61,034 nt of DNA from Rhodospirillaceae bacterium (GCA_002722095.1 PBKG01000008.1:1-61034); one strand, 5' to 3'; shown: positions 24,508-33,888, counted from the stretch's first letter. Notes: generated by a model from the letters alone, not told the origin. Translations and numbers: made by a program.

Positions 24508-27003
24508 ATGGCTTCGAAGCTTTTACACACCAAAGGGTTGACGCTCCGCTATCTGTCTGTGCTGTTCGTTCTTGCAGCTTTGGCGGGCGGTATCTTTCTG
24601 TTGTCCCGGGCGGTTCTGATCGAACAGGAACGGAGCGCTGCGGTCCTGGAAGTCGGCGGAAAGCAACGGACATTGCTTGCCAAGGCGATCACCCGCGCGC
24701 AGAAATTTGCCGCTGCTGTTTACCCACGAGGCCGCGAAAAACAGCGAGAGGCTCTACTCGATACGCTCGCGGAGATCGAGGCCAATCATATCGCTCTTGC
24801 CTATGGCGATAAGACGAAAGCGTTGCCGGCGGAACCGCCGGTATTGGTGCGGCGCCTGTTTTTCGGACCTCTCGGCGAGGCCGACCGCAATATGCGTGAA
24901 TTTCTCGATAACGCGAATGCGCTCGCGATGACATTCGAGCCGATCGACAAAATTGGTAATGCAAATCTAGATAGGATCGAACGCATCGGTCCGACGTTGG
25001 TGTCAAAGGATTTGGATCAGGTCGTAACCGCCTATGTGGCGCGCGGCACCGATAAAATTCGAAATTTACGTAACATTCAGAATGTCGGTCTCGTGGTGAC
25101 ATTCGTTGTCATTGTGTTTGCTGGCTTTGGAATATTCAGACCCATGGTGTCCCAGCTCGGCCGGGATATGGAACATCGTCAGGATCGGTCGGACCGGCTC
25201 GAAGATATGGTCGCCAAGCGAACCAGCGAGATGGCCGAAGCCAAGGAGCGGATCGAGAAGCTGCTCGAGGTCGGCATCGCCCTTTCTGCCGAACGCGATT
25301 TCGATAATCTCGTCGAGATGATCCTGCTCGAGGCCAAGCGACTGAGCAACTCGGATGGCGGGACGATTTATCTCTTACGTGACGATCAACTCGAATTCGC
25401 TGTCGTTCATAACGACACTTTGGATATCGCATATCGCGGTCGATCGGGAATGCCGTATGAATTTCCACCGTTGCCGCTCTACAGCGCCGAGAACGGTGAA
25501 CCCAACACACGTAATTTGGCAACCTATGTCGCACTCACCGGCGAGACGGTACGCATCGAAGATGTTTACTCCGAAACTCGGTTCGATTTCACCGGATCGA
25601 AAGTGTTCGATGAAAAAACCGGATATCGTTCGAAATCCTTTCTGAGCGTGCCGCTGATAAATCGCCTCGATAAGGTTGTCGGGGTCTTGCAGTTGATCAA
25701 CGCCCAAGACCCGGACACCAACGAAACAGCGAGCTTCGATGAGGAGGTAATTCCGTTTATCGAATCCTTCGCGTCGCAGGCGTCCATCGCGATCGACAAT
25801 CGAGCTCTGATCGATGAACAGAAAACATTATTGGACTCATTCATTGAGTTGGTAGCCGGTGCCATTGATGCGAAATCGCCCTACACCGGTGGACATTGTC
25901 AGCGAGTGCCGGAATTGGCGGCAATGCTCGCGTCCGCAGCCTGCGAACGGAAGGTAGGGCCGTTTGCAGATTTTCAATTCAATGAAGAGGATTGGTACGA
26001 ATTCCACGTTGCCGCTTGGCTTCACGATTGCGGCAAGGTGACGACGCCGGAATATGTCGTCGATAAGTCGGTCAAGTTGGAGATGATCTACAATCGTATT
26101 CACGAAATTCGTATGCGATTCGAGGTTCTGCGTCGGGATGCAGAGATCGCTTACTACCAACAGATAGCCGAAACTGCGGATGAGCAACTGAAGGTCAGAG
26201 CGCAGGAAGAGCTTAAGAAGACGCTAGACCAACTCGCAGACGATTTCGCTTTCGTCGCCAATTGCAATATTGGCGGCGAAGAAATGGATCCGGACGATAT
26301 GGCTCGCCTCGATGCGTTAGCCGGACAAACCTGGACCCGCAATTTCGATGACCGGCTCGGGATTTCGCTCGAAAGCGAAAGCCGTTTTAAAGGTGTGCCA
26401 CCACCGTCGTTACCGGTCGAAGAACCGCTTTTGTCCGATCGCGCGGAACATTTGGTCGATTGGGGAGGAGATCCTCACCGCGGAAACGGAAAACAGGATG
26501 GGTTCATCACGGAAACGCCACAACACAAGTTCAATTACGGCGAACTATATAATCTGAAAATCGGGCGTGGCACGCTGACCGAGGAAGAGCGTTACCAGAT
26601 TAATCATCACATCATCCAAACGATCATGATGCTGGAGCAATTAGCGTTTCCCGAACATATGAAGCGAGTGCCTGAATACGCTACTGCCCATCACGAAAGG
26701 ATGGATGGCACCGGTTATCCTCGTGGTTTGAGGCGAGAGCAAATGTCGGTGCCGGCCAGAATGATGGCGATCGCTGATATCTTTGAGGCCCTTACAGCCT
26801 CAGACCGCCCTTACAAGCGGCCCAAGACTTTGAGTGAATCGCTTGCGATTATGCGCGCGATGACCGAAGACAATCACATCGATCCTGACCTGTTTGAACT
26901 TTTCCTTCGAGACGAAGTTTACCGAAAATATGCCGAGAAACATCTCAAGGCTGATCAAATCGATACCGTCGAGATCGGTCATTATTTGAACGACGCCGCA
27001 TAG
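24508..27003 (+). CDS. Membrane HD-GYP phosphodiesterase with sensor and GAF domains
   Basis: An 831-residue signalling protein. Two transmembrane helices (about 12-34 and 192-212) bracket a periplasmic region that begins like a PilJ/type IV pili chemoreceptor sensor (VLEVGGKQRTLLAKAITRAQ). A coiled linker, a GAF domain (about 255-435) and a C-terminal HD-GYP domain follow. Metal and signature residues are present: HDCGK (506-510), HH at 728-729 and GTGYP (734-738), with ADIFEALTASDRPYK after. Such proteins hydrolyse cyclic-di-GMP. About 165 residues (roughly 525-690) are inserted between the HD and GYP parts, where classical members have only a few. The gene is monocistronic. Confidence 0.92.
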   Translation: MASKLLHTKGLTLRYLSVLFVLAALAGGIFLLSRAVLIEQERSAAVLEVGGKQRTLLAKAITRAQKFAAAVYPRGREKQREALLDTLAEIEANHIALAYGDKTKALPAEPPVLVRRLFFGPLGEADRNMREFLDNANALAMTFEPIDKIGNANLDRIERIGPTLVSKDLDQVVTAYVARGTDKIRNLRNIQNVGLVVTFVVIVFAGFGIFRPMVSQLGRDMEHRQDRSDRLEDMVAKRTSEMAEAKERIEKLLEVGIALSAERDFDNLVEMILLEAKRLSNSDGGTIYLLRDDQLEFAVVHNDTLDIAYRGRSGMPYEFPPLPLYSAENGEPNTRNLATYVALTGETVRIEDVYSETRFDFTGSKVFDEKTGYRSKSFLSVPLINRLDKVVGVLQLINAQDPDTNETASFDEEVIPFIESFASQASIAIDNRALIDEQKTLLDSFIELVAGAIDAKSPYTGGHCQRVPELAAMLASAACERKVGPFADFQFNEEDWYEFHVAAWLHDCGKVTTPEYVVDKSVKLEMIYNRIHEIRMRFEVLRRDAEIAYYQQIAETADEQLKVRAQEELKKTLDQLADDFAFVANCNIGGEEMDPDDMARLDALAGQTWTRNFDDRLGISLESESRFKGVPPPSLPVEEPLLSDRAEHLVDWGGDPHRGNGKQDGFITETPQHKFNYGELYNLKIGRGTLTEEERYQINHHIIQTIMMLEQLAFPEHMKRVPEYATAHHERMDGTGYPRGLRREQMSVPARMMAIADIFEALTASDRPYKRPKTLSESLAIMRAMTEDNHIDPDLFELFLRDEVYRKYAEKHLKADQIDTVEIGHYLNDAA

Positions 27004-27064
27004 ACAAAACACGCATAGCGGGCATATCATTTCGCGTGGAACCGCCTTTTCAAGGAGCAGAACG

Positions 27065-28414
27065 GTGTTGAATTCCGTTTGCCCAAATTGTCTCCGTACG
27101 GGTATGGCGCTCGTCGTGTTGTTCTTGTGGTCGAATTCATTGGTTGCAGCGCCTGAATCTTTGATCAGCGTATCTCAGGCTGAGTACCATGGCGTTTTAC
27201 TAGCGGCAGTGCCGCCAAAAGCCGGGGAAAAGTTTGATACTCGCGTTGTTGGGCCAAAAGCCGCGCTCAAAAAGATGCTCGCATCGTTAGCGCAAATTCG
27301 AGAAAGATCACCGTCGAATTGGCGCGACATCGAGCGGCTGAAAGAGAATGGACCGGTTGTACTCCTCTATGCTCCGGGGATGTTGGAGAAACAGGTTACC
27401 CACAATGTAGCCGTGTTCATTCCAGATTTTCAGGATGAGGCATCTGGTGGTTCGGCGGGCAACTCAAAGCGCGACTTCATTACAGTAAGGAGCAAGTACC
27501 GAATCGATTTAGGGGGCGCCCAAGGCAAACTTTTTCTAAGTGCGGTCGGTCGACATGGAATCAAATGGCCGGCAACCGAACTTGCGGTCGTCTTGGTGCA
27601 TGAATTCGGTGGTCACGGCATTCAGCATCTGAAAGGTGAGATCGGAAGATTGCGAAGTTTGGATATCGAATGCGAAGCGTACATGAAAACAGAGCAGGCG
27701 TTTAAAGACTTAAAATTCAGAAAACTTCACGATACGCGCGTCCACTTGCGCATGGCGATGGACCGGCGTTTCTGCGTCGGCTTTAAGTCCTATTTGAGAA
27801 CGTCTCATTCTGTTGGCTGGAAAGAATGGAACGGCCGTCGATTTCATGTGCCGACTCTGCTTGCAGCATACGAAAAATATACGGACCATTTGGTTAAGTC
27901 CGGCGCTGTTGCGCGGGCCAATCGGGCTATCAAGAAACGGCAAACGAAGGTACATGCGCGCTTGCGGAAAGAAAAAAAGCTCACACCAGAGGAAGCTTTC
28001 CAGTTTGCAAATAAATTGTGGGCGGGCAATCTGACGGTTAAACAGAATCGCCCTGAGGCAGTTCGTTGGTATCGGTTTGCCGCTAGTGGTGGAAATGCGG
28101 TTGCCCAATATCTCATGGGAGAGCTTCATATTTTGGGGACAGAGGTGAGTACGGATTCCGAAAAAGCCGTTAGGTATTTTCGAGCCGCCGCAAATCAAGG
28201 GCACGTGCCTGCCCAGTTCAGGCTCGGTAGGTTGTATGCAGAAGGTGGCCACGTAAAAACAAATTTAATCGAGGCCTATGCTTGGCTTTGCCAGGCAGCA
28301 CGCAACAAACACGAAAAGGCAGCGGAAATGAAATTCGAACTTGCGGTGGAAATGCATCCGGCGGATGTAAGAAAGGGGAAAGCGCTAGCGCGTAAGTACG
28401 CGTCCGGCAAATGA
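27065..28414 (+). CDS. Secreted protein with HExxxH motif and Sel1 repeats
   Basis: A 449-residue protein starting at a GTG, with AAGGAG 8 bases upstream. The signal segment spans about residues 12-29 (MALVVLFLWSNSLVAA). The middle domain carries VVLVHEFGGHGIQHLKGEIG: His179-Glu180, His184 and His188. The spacing is HExxxH, not the canonical zincin HExxH. IECEAY (Glu202/Glu204) follows about 20 residues later, where gluzincins keep a third ligand. The C-terminal third (about 310-445) contains Sel1-like repeats (AVRWYRFAASGGNAVAQYLM, AVRYFRAAANQGHVPAQFRL). A periplasmic metallopeptidase fused to a protein-binding solenoid is possible, but activity is uncertain. Confidence 0.7.
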   Translation: MLNSVCPNCLRTGMALVVLFLWSNSLVAAPESLISVSQAEYHGVLLAAVPPKAGEKFDTRVVGPKAALKKMLASLAQIRERSPSNWRDIERLKENGPVVLLYAPGMLEKQVTHNVAVFIPDFQDEASGGSAGNSKRDFITVRSKYRIDLGGAQGKLFLSAVGRHGIKWPATELAVVLVHEFGGHGIQHLKGEIGRLRSLDIECEAYMKTEQAFKDLKFRKLHDTRVHLRMAMDRRFCVGFKSYLRTSHSVGWKEWNGRRFHVPTLLAAYEKYTDHLVKSGAVARANRAIKKRQTKVHARLRKEKKLTPEEAFQFANKLWAGNLTVKQNRPEAVRWYRFAASGGNAVAQYLMGELHILGTEVSTDSEKAVRYFRAAANQGHVPAQFRLGRLYAEGGHVKTNLIEAYAWLCQAARNKHEKAAEMKFELAVEMHPADVRKGKALARKYASGK

Positions 28415-28444
28415 CCGCTTAGCACGCTCTGTTTAAGCCGAACT

Positions 28445-29422
28445 TTATTTCCAGCCCTTTTCTTTGTAGTAGCGCAGTGCACCGTTGTGCAGTGGCGCTG
28501 TTAATCCATCCTTAAGCATGGATTTCGGCTCGAGATAGTTGAGCGCCGGATGTAGACGCCGGAACCGTTCAAAACCCTCAAAGACCGACTTGACGACATG
28601 GTATGCAATTTCGTCGGAAATATCGGTCGAGGTAACGACTGTTGCTCGGACGCCGAAGCTTTGCACCACGTCGTCGGACCCGCGATAAATCTTTTGTCGG
28701 ATTTGTGCCAGTGAATAAAAGGGTGAACTGGCAATGAATTTGTCGACTTCGGAACCACTCACCGAAAGAATTTGCGCGTTGCACGAGGAAATCGCCTCCA
28801 TCACCGCCGCTGCTGGATGGCCGAGCGTGATGATCATGGCGTCGATTTCTTTGCCGCAGAGTTGGCGAGCTTGAGCGCCGGGAGGCGTTCCGCCAATCGA
28901 CTTAAAGTCGTTAGGTTTCCAACCGAATACTTTGAATAGGTTCTCCGACGTGCCGCGCTGACCAGACCCAATCGGGCCGATATCGATACGTTTTCCTTTC
29001 AGACCGGTAAAATTGTCGATCCCACCGTCTGGATGAATCAATACGGTATAGGGCTCTGGGTGAGCGGAAAAAAGTGCTCGCATTTTTTTGAAAGGACCAT
29101 TGGGGAAGGTCTTTGGGTCGGTACCGTTGTAAGCGTGATATTGCCAGTCGGCTTGTGCCAGAGCGACGTCGATTTGTTTTTTACGGAGTGCCTTAATATT
29201 GGCGACTGATCCGCCGGTTTTATAGCGGCATATAACATTCTTGGATTTGCGCGCTCTGTTGACGAGGCGACAAATGGCACTGCTAACCGCATAATAAACC
29301 CCGGTTTTGCCCCCCGCTCCGATAGTTATTACGGTCGGCGCACCCGGACTTTGTGCAGCGGCGGGAACGCCGAACATGAGTAACAGGCAAAACACGATGG
29401 CAAGTTTCAGTCGGCCATACAT
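28445..29422 (-). CDS. TAXI-family TRAP transporter solute-binding protein
   Basis: A periplasmic binding protein of the TAXI type: signal peptide ending in PAAAQS, then VITIGAGGKTGVYYAVSSAI, CRYKTGGSVANIKALRKKQI and the C-terminal lobe (IDIGPIGSGQRGTSENLFKV). TAXI proteins deliver dicarboxylates or amino acids to fused DctQM permeases. I chose the ATG at 29422 (325 residues) because GGAGGTG lies 9 bases before it; a TTG at 29428 would add two residues. No TRAP permease gene is in the window, so the protein is an orphan here. Confidence 0.9.
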   Translation of the reverse strand: MYGRLKLAIVFCLLLMFGVPAAAQSPGAPTVITIGAGGKTGVYYAVSSAICRLVNRARKSKNVICRYKTGGSVANIKALRKKQIDVALAQADWQYHAYNGTDPKTFPNGPFKKMRALFSAHPEPYTVLIHPDGGIDNFTGLKGKRIDIGPIGSGQRGTSENLFKVFGWKPNDFKSIGGTPPGAQARQLCGKEIDAMIITLGHPAAAVMEAISSCNAQILSVSGSEVDKFIASSPFYSLAQIRQKIYRGSDDVVQSFGVRATVVTSTDISDEIAYHVVKSVFEGFERFRRLHPALNYLEPKSMLKDGLTAPLHNGALRYYKEKGWK

Positions 29423-29533
29423 GGGCAATCACCTCCAATTCTTTGGCTATCATATGTTAAACCGTTGTGGGCGGCACATAGAATCATTCGTGTCAGTCGT
29501 TCGACCTATTCCCTGAAGTGTGAGGAGAAAATT

Positions 29534-30469
29534 ATGCGCCAGAGCATGTCGCGAAAATTACGTGAGTTGGTTGCCGAGCCTGGCATTTTGGTCAAGCCTG
29601 GCGCCTACAACGCGCTAAGCGCAAAAGTTATCGAAGCCGCCGGATTCCAATGCTGTGGAATATCCGGCTATGCGGTTTCGGTGAGTTTGCTCGGGAAACC
29701 GGATGTTGGATTTCTCACCGCGAACGAACTGGCGATGATGACCCACTATGTCACCAGTGCGGTAAATATTCCGGTGCTGGTCGATGTGGATACCGGGTTC
29801 GGGAATGCGATTAACGTCATGCGGACGACCGAAGACTTTATCAAGGCGGGCGCAGCGGCGATCCATATGGAAGATCAGGTCGCGCCGAAACGATGCGGCC
29901 ATGTTGCCGGCAAAGAAGTAATCCCGATCGAAGAAGCGGTTGGAAAATATCGGGCGGCTGCGAAAGTGCGCGATGAATTGGACCCGGATTTTCTACTTTT
30001 GGCACGCACCGATGCACGCGGCGTTGCCGGCGGCACGCTCGAAGACGTAATCACCCGAGCCAAGGCCTACGTGGATGCAGGGGCGGACATGATTTTTCCG
30101 GAAGGGCTGGTATCGGAAGAGGAGATCGCACGGGTGTGCGAAGAAGTGCCGGCACCGGTCCATTACAATCGAACGGGTGTATCGCCCATGGTCTCGAAGG
30201 ATAAGCTCGAAGGCTATGGCGTAAAGATGGTGAGCAATGCCACCGGCGCGCTTCGGATAACGGCACGAGCGATGTGGGATTACATGCATGGTTTCGCAGA
30301 TCGCGACGTGGATTTCGTCAACGAATTTTTGGCCGAGGGGAAGGGGCACCCTACCGGAGACCTGCACGCATTTGTCGGCTTTTCGGATATCAAAGCCTTG
30401 GAGGAAGAGTACTTACCCTCCGAAGAGGTACTCAAAAAGTATCAGGGATCGTTGGGCTTTCAGCCCTAA
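29534..30469 (+). CDS. Isocitrate lyase/PEP mutase superfamily enzyme
   Basis: A 311-residue TIM-barrel enzyme of the isocitrate lyase / phosphoenolpyruvate mutase superfamily. It has the metal-site DVDTGFGNA and EDQ segments, and the catalytic loop APKRCGHVAGKEVI that corresponds to the K-K-C-G-H signature. LLLARTDARGVAGGTLEDVI follows. Members include 2-methylisocitrate lyase, oxaloacetate decarboxylase and phosphonopyruvate-related enzymes. The Cys in KRCGH favours a C-C lyase. The ATG at 29534 has GAGGAG just upstream; an in-frame start at 29465 lacks this. The stop overlaps the convergent TauD gene by 4 bases. Confidence 0.88.
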   Translation: MRQSMSRKLRELVAEPGILVKPGAYNALSAKVIEAAGFQCCGISGYAVSVSLLGKPDVGFLTANELAMMTHYVTSAVNIPVLVDVDTGFGNAINVMRTTEDFIKAGAAAIHMEDQVAPKRCGHVAGKEVIPIEEAVGKYRAAAKVRDELDPDFLLLARTDARGVAGGTLEDVITRAKAYVDAGADMIFPEGLVSEEEIARVCEEVPAPVHYNRTGVSPMVSKDKLEGYGVKMVSNATGALRITARAMWDYMHGFADRDVDFVNEFLAEGKGHPTGDLHAFVGFSDIKALEEEYLPSEEVLKKYQGSLGFQP

Positions 30470-31347
30470 ACCTGTTTGGGTCGCTCGGTATCTTTGATTG
30501 TGATGCGGTGCATTAGACGCCGCTCTGTCGGATAGTCCGAAACGGCGTAATGGCAAACGCAGCGATTATCCCAGATTGCCAGCGAGCCGGGTTCCCAGCG
30601 CATGCGGCAAGTGAATTCGGGCTTCGACAAATGTGCGATGAAGAATTCGTAAAGCGGCACGCTTTCTTCGGTAGACATACCATCAAAAGAAACAGTCTGA
30701 TCGCCGATATAAAGCGCATTACGTCCGGTTTCGGGATGGGTCCGTACGAGTGGATGTACCGAGACCACATCGACGCCTTTTTTGACTTTCTTTAATTTCC
30801 CACCCATACGATTTGAAGAGTAGTACTGCTGGCGGCTCTTGCCGTCATAACGGCTGGGATCGTTCCCGTCATTGTAAGTGTTGAGTTTGAGCGCCATTTT
30901 CTGCATGCCCGGCGATAGGGCTTCGAAGGCGGCATAGGTATTGCTGAACATCGTGTCGCCGCCGAGCGACGGCAGTTCCTGCGCATACAAGATGGTGTAT
31001 TTGCACGGCATCGTCGAATACATCTGATCGGTGTGCCAACGGTTGCCAAACGTGCGTGCCTCGCCAGGGTTCTTTATGACCTCGAAAATTTCGGGATGCG
31101 CTTCGTGGCCGGTCATATAAGGGTAATAGTAGATTCCACCCCAACGCTTGGCGAACTTGATGTACTCCTCAGGACTCAAATCTTGGTCGCGAATATAGAG
31201 CACCTGGTATGTCAGCATCGCCTGTTTTAGTTCTGCGAAGGTCGCTCTGGGTATCGGCTTTGCTAGGTCGATTCCGGTGACATCGGCGCCGAGGGCGCCG
31301 GTTGTGGGCGATACAGAGATCAGATCGAAGGAAGGGTTTTGAAGCAT
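30466..31347 (-). CDS. TauD/TfdA-family Fe(II)/2-oxoglutarate dioxygenase
   Basis: A 293-residue enzyme of the TauD family. The iron ligands are visible as His105-x-Asp107 in RWHTDQMYS and a distal His near 266 in DNRCVCHYAVSDYP, with Arg for 2-oxoglutarate in the final ERRLMHRITI. It probably hydroxylates a small carboxylate, sulfonate or related compound. It is the second gene of a two-gene unit with the paralogue at 31356 (8 bases between them). No sulfonate transporter is nearby, so taurine use cannot be assumed. Confidence 0.92.
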   Translation of the reverse strand: MLQNPSFDLISVSPTTGALGADVTGIDLAKPIPRATFAELKQAMLTYQVLYIRDQDLSPEEYIKFAKRWGGIYYYPYMTGHEAHPEIFEVIKNPGEARTFGNRWHTDQMYSTMPCKYTILYAQELPSLGGDTMFSNTYAAFEALSPGMQKMALKLNTYNDGNDPSRYDGKSRQQYYSSNRMGGKLKKVKKGVDVVSVHPLVRTHPETGRNALYIGDQTVSFDGMSTEESVPLYEFFIAHLSKPEFTCRMRWEPGSLAIWDNRCVCHYAVSDYPTERRLMHRITIKDTERPKQV

Positions 31348-31355
31348 GGTGGCAC

Positions 31356-32246
31356 CTAAAACGGCGTGTCGCCTTTGATCAGGAGCTTGTGCACCCGACG
31401 ACGATAGCCATGATAATCATTCAACGCCAAGTGCAGACAGCAACGGTTATCCCACATTGTAATGGTGCCCACTTCCCATTGGACGCGGCATGTATGGTGC
31501 GTTTGGCCGTTATGGACTTTGAGATAGCTCAGGAGCGGTTCGCTTTCCGCATCGGTCCATCCGGAAATCCGTTCGGTATGCGACCCCACATAAAGCGCTT
31601 TGCGGCCGGTCTCCGGGTGAGTACGGATAATTGGATGTTCGGAAATGGTTACCGCTTCACCGGGATCGATTTGTGCCATCGTCGCGATGCCGGCATTTTG
31701 CCGTTCCATCCGGCTCAAGCCCGACGGATGTTTTTTGCTGTCGCCGTTGTTAACGCCTTTCAGTTCCGAAAGCATGTCTTTCATGCCATCGGAAAGTGCT
31801 TCATAGCCGAGATAGGTACTGGCGAAGCAAGTATCACCGCCGTGGGGCGGCATTTCCAAGGCGTAGAGCATTGTCATCTTTGCCGGTTCGGTTCGGTACT
31901 GCTGATCCGTATGCCAGCGTCCGCCGTTATTCTGCGTTTCGTCTTCCTTTTTCAGGATTTCGGTAATTTCAGGATGGCCGTCGATAGGTTTGTTGAAAAC
32001 ATGCGGCTGCAATTCGCCGAACCGTAGCCCAAAGGCCTTCTGCTGATCCGGAGTAATCTTTTGGTCGCGAATGGCGAGGACCTGATATTGCAGCCAGGCT
32101 GCGTATAGATCGTCGAACGTTTCGTCGTCCATATCATTGACGTTGACGCCGCGAATTTCTGCGCCCAGCGCGCCTGCGATCGGATTTACTTCGAAACGGG
32201 TATACTCGCGTGATTCCAGAGGCTTATCGCTTGCTACTTCAGCCAT
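31356..32246 (-). CDS. TauD/TfdA-family Fe(II)/2-oxoglutarate dioxygenase, second copy
   Basis: A 296-residue TauD-family enzyme with His112-x-Asp114 (RWHTDQQYRT), distal His272 (CCLHLALNDYHGY) and the terminal Arg-rich segment (YRRRVHKLLI). It shares the family frame IAGALGAEIRGVNV with the downstream gene but differs in length and in its middle part, so the two are diverged paralogues and may have different substrates. GGAGAACG precedes the ATG. The 167-base gap to the divergent hemH gene holds the promoter. Confidence 0.92.
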   Translation of the reverse strand: MAEVASDKPLESREYTRFEVNPIAGALGAEIRGVNVNDMDDETFDDLYAAWLQYQVLAIRDQKITPDQQKAFGLRFGELQPHVFNKPIDGHPEITEILKKEDETQNNGGRWHTDQQYRTEPAKMTMLYALEMPPHGGDTCFASTYLGYEALSDGMKDMLSELKGVNNGDSKKHPSGLSRMERQNAGIATMAQIDPGEAVTISEHPIIRTHPETGRKALYVGSHTERISGWTDAESEPLLSYLKVHNGQTHHTCRVQWEVGTITMWDNRCCLHLALNDYHGYRRRVHKLLIKGDTPF

Positions 32247-32413
32247 CTTCGTTCTCCTTATGCCGTCGGCAAAAGACGATACTTTGTTTCGCAGTTGACT
32301 AGAATTAGCTTCATATTAACACAGCCGAAAAATAATTCGAGAGAGCGCGGCGAAACCGCCCAATTCGGCGCTTTTTATGGCAAGGAGCTTCGGTCCGCGC
32401 TATCTAACTTGTC

Positions 32414-33436
32414 ATGAGCGAGTCGCAGTCAGAGAGCACCCGCGCCAAAACCGGCGTACTGTTGATAAATTTGGGGACGCCCGATGGTACCGGTTACTGG
32501 GCGGTGCGGCGTTATTTGAGTGAATTTTTGAGCGATCGGCGGGTCGTCGAAATGTCGCCGTTATTTTGGCAACCGTTGCTACAAGGGATCATTCTGACCG
32601 TGAGGCCTCACCGTAGTGGCCAGGCCTATGCTCGCATTTGGGATCATGAAACGGACGAATCTCCGTTACGTCGTATTACTCGCGAACAAGCCGATGCTGT
32701 TGCAACGAAAATCGGAACCGATGAATTGATTGTCGATTGGGCCATGCGCTATGGGCAGCCATCGATTGCGGACAGGTTAAACGCCCTTCGTGACAAAGGC
32801 TGCGCGCGAATTTTGCTGGTGGCGCTCTATCCGCAATACAGCGCGACAACGACCGCGTCCGTTTATGACAAAGCGTTCGATGCACTGCAAAAGATGCGTT
32901 GGCAGCCCGCTATCCGAACACTTCCGCCGTATTACTCGGAGGAGATTTATATCGATGCGCTCAAGACTACCCTAGAAGCACATTTGCAAGCACTGGATTG
33001 GCAGCCCGATTCGGTATTGGCATCGTTTCATGGGTTGCCCAAGCGATATGCAGCAGCGGGTGACCCCTATGAGCGGCATTGCGAAATGACCGCGAATTTG
33101 CTGCGAACCGCGATGGGGTACTCGGAGGACGATTTTCAGATGACATTTCAATCGCGGTTCGGCCCAGCGGCTTGGTTAGAGCCGTATACCGACGACGTCC
33201 TGTCCGATTTGGCTGCGGCGGGCAAAAAGAACATCGTTGTGACAATGCCCGGATTTGCCGCTGATTGCCTTGAAACCTTGGACGAGATTGCAAACGAGAG
33301 TAGGGCACATTTCATCGCTGCCGGTGGCGAAAAGTTTTCAGTGGTCCCTTGTTTGAATGCGGGACCCGAGGGCATTGAGTTGTTGAATTCGCTGATTACG
33401 CGAGAACTCTCGGGCTGGCACGACGGCACGGAATAA
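32414..33436 (+). CDS. hemH: Ferrochelatase
   Basis: A 340-residue ferrochelatase, which inserts Fe2+ into protoporphyrin IX in the last step of heme synthesis. Family segments: GVLLINLGTPDG at the N terminus, LYPQYSATTTAS, catalytic His206 in SFHGLPKRY, FQSRFGPAAWLEPYTDDVL, and the acidic Glu in PGFAADCLETLDEI. It stands alone on the plus strand, upstream of the partner-switching genes, with a possible weak terminator after it. Confidence 0.96.
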   Translation: MSESQSESTRAKTGVLLINLGTPDGTGYWAVRRYLSEFLSDRRVVEMSPLFWQPLLQGIILTVRPHRSGQAYARIWDHETDESPLRRITREQADAVATKIGTDELIVDWAMRYGQPSIADRLNALRDKGCARILLVALYPQYSATTTASVYDKAFDALQKMRWQPAIRTLPPYYSEEIYIDALKTTLEAHLQALDWQPDSVLASFHGLPKRYAAAGDPYERHCEMTANLLRTAMGYSEDDFQMTFQSRFGPAAWLEPYTDDVLSDLAAAGKKNIVVTMPGFAADCLETLDEIANESRAHFIAAGGEKFSVVPCLNAGPEGIELLNSLITRELSGWHDGTE

Positions 33437-33444
33437 TACGGACA

Positions 33445-33464
33445 CCCGAAATTTCAGGTTTTTT
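33445..33464 (+). terminator. Possible weak terminator after hemH
   Basis: A short imperfect inverted repeat (CCCGAA with TTCAGG, one mismatch) is followed by TTTTTT, nine bases after the hemH stop. The stem is weak, so read-through into the STAS gene is possible. Confidence 0.3.
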
Positions 33465-33546
33465 GCCTACCCGCTTTATTATCGCTTATTATTGAAAAGC
33501 GTGTCTCGCGATAGGCTGAACGAGGGCAGTTTAGGGGTAGTTCGCC

Positions 33547-33888
33547 ATGGATTTTAAAGTCGAAGACCGAGAGGACGGCCTCACCGTAATCATGCTGGAA
33601 GGTAGTCTGGATTTTCTGACCGCCAACGATATAGATCTTGAATTCAACGCGGTTGCGGCAAGCCGCGACAAAATACTCGTCGATCTCGAGAAAGTTTCGT
33701 TCATGGCCTCGCTCGGCGTGCGGACGTTGATCAAGGCAGCACGTACGGTCGGCCGAAGAGATGGCAAAATCGTTGCGTCCAACGCCAGTGCCGAAGTGAT
33801 GGAAGTTCTTGAGTACACTGGTGCTGATAAACTTATTACCATTCATCCGGATAACGACACCGCGTTTGCCGATCTGAAGGCAAGCTGA
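33547..33888 (+). CDS. STAS-domain anti-sigma factor antagonist
   Basis: A 113-residue STAS protein like SpoIIAA/RsbV. VDLEKVSFMASLGVRTLI holds the phosphorylatable serine (Ser55, by alignment with the D/A-S-x-G motif). When dephosphorylated it should bind the anti-sigma kinase and free its target; when phosphorylated it releases it. It is followed at once by the kinase gene and, convergently, by a PP2C phosphatase gene, a complete partner-switching set. The sigma factor or other output is not in the window. Confidence 0.92.
   Translation: MDFKVEDREDGLTVIMLEGSLDFLTANDIDLEFNAVAASRDKILVDLEKVSFMASLGVRTLIKAARTVGRRDGKIVASNASAEVMEVLEYTGADKLITIHPDNDTAFADLKAS

Noticed and set aside
31302..32027. A 241-codon plus-strand open frame
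   Set aside because: It is antisense to a TauD-family gene with intact iron ligands; the translation looks like a codon-bias artefact.
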